Below the pieces are notes generated by a model that saw only the letters and a program-made list of their open reading frames with translations, did no database searches and was not told the origin of the DNA. From assembly GCA_018383975.1 (NCBI GenBank), contig JAHAZT010000064.1, forward strand, positions 1 to 37,983: a stretch of DNA of 37,983 nucleotides, read 5' to 3'. The position numbers were made by a program, and so were the translations under genes. Below, piece by piece: positions 35,311 to 37,983 of this stretch (its first letter is position 1; each line of letters begins with the position of its first letter). Origin of the DNA: Eubacteriales bacterium (GTDB lineage Bacteria > Bacillota > Clostridia > Oscillospirales > CAG-272).

Positions 35311-36636
35311 ATGAAAAAAGTAGTAGCATTGATGCTTGCCCTTATTATCGTTCTTTCCTGCCTTATGCTCACCGCTTGCGGAAAGAAAAAGAGCGAAGTT
35401 CAGAAGATCATCGATCAGGCTCAGACAATGACCCTTGAAGAGCTTGCAATGAAGGCTTATGAAGAGTCAAACGGAAAGACTTTCTCGGCAGTCGGTAACT
35501 CAAGCCGCGGTAAAACGGCGCTTCCGTTCTTCGTTGATTACGTAAACGAAGTGGCGAAGAAAAACGGCAAGACAGGATACAAGCTTGAATACGATTGGCA
35601 GCAGCCGAAGAACAACACAATCTTTGAAATGCTCGATACCGACGCAAAGAAGTCGCAGGGACAGTTCTCTATGACTCTTATTCAGGACGGTAACCAGATT
35701 GAAAGCAAGATGGTTCAGACAGGCATTCTCGATACATTCATTCCGAAGGAATGGGCTGAAGCAAACAAAACAACGGTTGAAAAATACAAAGGCTATCTTG
35801 CACTTCAGACGCTGAACAAGGTATTTATGTTCAACAGCACGGGCGATAAGAAATACGATAACGTATGGGATTTTGTCGCTGAAGGCGAACACGGTCTCTT
35901 TATGGATATAGACTCTGAGATCGTAGGCAGAAACTTCCTCTATATGCTCACAAAAGATGAATACGCAAACAATCTCAAAGAGGCTTATGATGCTCTTGAC
36001 GCAAAGGACAAAGCGTATGTTGACAAGGCTGTAACAGCTGTTGAAGCAAAGGCTAAAGAGCTTAAACTCGGAACCAACGGCAAATATGCTCTTGCATGGA
36101 TCAAGCTCTGGGTTGAAAGCTACAGCGCACAGACGGACGACGGCCCTATCTGCAACATGCTTGTTGATAAGTCCGCAAAGGATCAGTTCGGTCTTCTCGT
36201 TTATTCGAAACTCCGTTCCGTTACAGAGTCCGACTCCGTTTCAAAGAACAACGTTAAAGTTGCCGCTTATGAAGACGGATACAAGGGTCTCGGCGGTTAC
36301 GGTTACTGCCATTACCTCTTTGTTACGGATAACAGCCCGCTTCCGTGGACAGCTTGCGCGTTCATCGCTTATATGACATGCACGCAGAAGGGCTTTGAGG
36401 CTTGGGGCAAGGATATCGGCGGTTACTCATCCAACCCCGTAGTTGCTGCTGAAAACGACAAGGCTCATCCCGATCATGTAACAGGCGAAAAGGACGGCGC
36501 GGTATATGACGTTCTCAAAGACCGCGGCTTCGGTTGGTGGGAAAGCAGACTCGCAATTGAGGATCCCGAATATTGCGCAAAGGTTGCATACACAGTCGGT
36601 CCCTGGATAGACTCTCTCAAGAAATACGGTAAATAA
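35311..36636 (+). CDS. ABC transporter substrate-binding lipoprotein (iron/polyamine-like class)
   Basis: Lipobox CLMLTACGKKK; ~440 aa periplasmic-binding fold-like sequence; followed by an ABC permease. Confidence 0.82.
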   Translation: MKKVVALMLALIIVLSCLMLTACGKKKSEVQKIIDQAQTMTLEELAMKAYEESNGKTFSAVGNSSRGKTALPFFVDYVNEVAKKNGKTGYKLEYDWQQPKNNTIFEMLDTDAKKSQGQFSMTLIQDGNQIESKMVQTGILDTFIPKEWAEANKTTVEKYKGYLALQTLNKVFMFNSTGDKKYDNVWDFVAEGEHGLFMDIDSEIVGRNFLYMLTKDEYANNLKEAYDALDAKDKAYVDKAVTAVEAKAKELKLGTNGKYALAWIKLWVESYSAQTDDGPICNMLVDKSAKDQFGLLVYSKLRSVTESDSVSKNNVKVAAYEDGYKGLGGYGYCHYLFVTDNSPLPWTACAFIAYMTCTQKGFEAWGKDIGGYSSNPVVAAENDKAHPDHVTGEKDGAVYDVLKDRGFGWWESRLAIEDPEYCAKVAYTVGPWIDSLKKYGK

Positions 36637-36681
36637 TTTACCCGTTTAATGCCGACAAAAAACAATCAAATCTGATTATCT

Positions 36682-36713
36682 GCACGGAGTCGAGAAATTT
36701 CTTGACTCCGTGC
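36682..36713 (+). promoter_or_regulatory. Intercistronic 16-bp stem hairpin just upstream of the permease RBS
   Basis: gcacggagtcgagaaa / tttcttgactccgtgc, complementary except one G-U, then ccGGAGGttttATG. Confidence 0.75.
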
Positions 36714-36723
36714 CGGAGGTTTT

Positions 36724-37983
36724 ATGACAAAGGATACCGCATCCGAAAGATCGAACGCAAGGCGTATTCGATCCAATAAATTAAAGACATTCTTTATGCA
36801 GCCGCACAACATTATTCTTGTTGTGATGGGCGTTTTATGCACAATAACGACGATTACGCCGATTCTGGCGATAGTCGAAGATACTCTCAAGGTTCACAGA
36901 GGCACAATCGAAACTCATTGGGCGGGGAAGCCCTCCGGCTATTCATTTGTGAACTATATTGACCTTTTCACGGGCGAGCTCTCAAAGACAAACCTTTGGA
37001 TTCCGCTGATGAATACGCTCATCGTCGCGTTTTTCTCCTGCGTTGCGGCGATAATCTTCGGCGGATTTTTTGCTTTCCTTGTGACAAGGACAAATCTCAA
37101 ATGCAAGAAATATCTCAGCTCCATATTCATCTTCCCTTATATAATGCCCCAATGGACGCTCGCGATGGTATGGAGAAACCTTTTCAACAGTAATGCGGTG
37201 ACGCACACAAGCGACGGACTTCTCGCTTCGCTTTTCAATATCCGCATGCCGTCATGGTGGTGTCAGGGAATTTTCCCGTGCGTTATAGTGCTGGGACTTC
37301 ATTATTCCGCCTTTGCGTATATTCTCATCGGCGGTATATTCCGCAATATGGACGCAAACCTTGAGGAAGCGGCAACGATACTTGATACGCCGAAGCACAA
37401 GATAATGTTCCGCATAACCCTTCCGATGATAAAGCCCGCTATACTTTCAACGGTGCTTCTTGTCTTCGGAAGCTCAATGGGAAGTTATCCGGTTCCGCAT
37501 TACCTCGGACTTTCAACCCTTTCGACAAGATACATCGGCATGAAGGGAACGTACACCGGAGAAGCAAGTATACTTGCTGTTATAATGATGCTGATGGGAG
37601 TTGTGATTCTCATTCTGAACCAGCGCAGCCTCAGAAGCAGAAAGAATTACACAACGGTCACGGGAAAATCCGGTCAGATATCGAAAATTAACCTCGGCAA
37701 AGCGGGGAAATATATAATCGCGATAGTTCTTATAGTATTTACATTCTTTACGAGTATTTATCCGATAATCTCGTTTGCCTTTGAGACCTTCCTTCCGAAC
37801 CCGGGTGATTACAGCTTCCTCAAAACGTGGAACCCCGAAAACCTGACGACGAAATGGTGGCTCAACAACGACCCGAAGGGCGAATACGGAATGTACGGTC
37901 AGCTCGGTATGCTGTTCAATTCAACTATCTGGTCGTCATACAAGGGAACGATGATCGTTTCCGTCCTCTGCGCACTTGTTGCC
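36724..37983 (+). CDS. ABC transporter permease, FbpB-like fused type (3'-truncated by window end)
   Basis: Open frame of 420 codons to the window end, absent from the ORF track because it has no stop. EAA loop EEAATILDTPKHKIMFRITLPMIKPAI; SD ggaggt at 36715-36720. Confidence 0.9.
   Translation, partial: MTKDTASERSNARRIRSNKLKTFFMQPHNIILVVMGVLCTITTITPILAIVEDTLKVHRGTIETHWAGKPSGYSFVNYIDLFTGELSKTNLWIPLMNTLIVAFFSCVAAIIFGGFFAFLVTRTNLKCKKYLSSIFIFPYIMPQWTLAMVWRNLFNSNAVTHTSDGLLASLFNIRMPSWWCQGIFPCVIVLGLHYSAFAYILIGGIFRNMDANLEEAATILDTPKHKIMFRITLPMIKPAILSTVLLVFGSSMGSYPVPHYLGLSTLSTRYIGMKGTYTGEASILAVIMMLMGVVILILNQRSLRSRKNYTTVTGKSGQISKINLGKAGKYIIAIVLIVFTFFTSIYPIISFAFETFLPNPGDYSFLKTWNPENLTTKWWLNNDPKGEYGMYGQLGMLFNSTIWSSYKGTMIVSVLCALVA

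Noticed and set aside
1-37983. Defence island, phage or integrative element
   Set aside because: No integrase, transposase, restriction, toxin-antitoxin, Cas or phage structural genes recognised; the tRNA genes have no adjacent integrase or att-like duplication.

Overview
This is a roughly 38-kb chromosomal window from a Firmicutes-like anaerobe. Gene content and style suggest Clostridia/Oscillospirales, but that is inference. I see no phage, transposase, integrase or CRISPR array; it looks like ordinary metabolic chromosome made of many short operons separated by clear hairpin terminators. From left to right: a 17-codon C-terminal tail resembling IF-2; a GHL6-type glycosidase; a palindromic tandem repeat; a GH27 alpha-galactosidase coupled to a small Cys-rich protein; a BMP-type nucleoside ABC importer; an EamA exporter; a D-aspartate ligase / Asp racemase / MurE-like peptidoglycan operon; an ArsR/SmtB + split HMA + P-type ATPase metal operon; an M29 aminopeptidase; a GH94-type phosphorylase; cysK + Rrf2; a ferredoxin; a GpsA-like dehydrogenase; a FucO-like lactaldehyde reductase; an E2/CAT-fold acyltransferase-like protein; QueT behind a candidate preQ1-I riboswitch; a pyridoxamine kinase; a GH106-like protein; a pyrimidine-nucleoside phosphorylase with deoC; two tRNAs; a GT2 glycosyltransferase; and the start of an iron/polyamine-type ABC importer that runs off the window. 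The most worthwhile items are the putative D-Asp crossbridge operon with a MurE bearing an atypical DNPD motif, the compact preQ1-I riboswitch that sequesters the queT Shine-Dalgarno, and the E2/CAT-like protein whose catalytic His/Asp motif appears to be lost. All calls come from reading the sequence; no database search was run.
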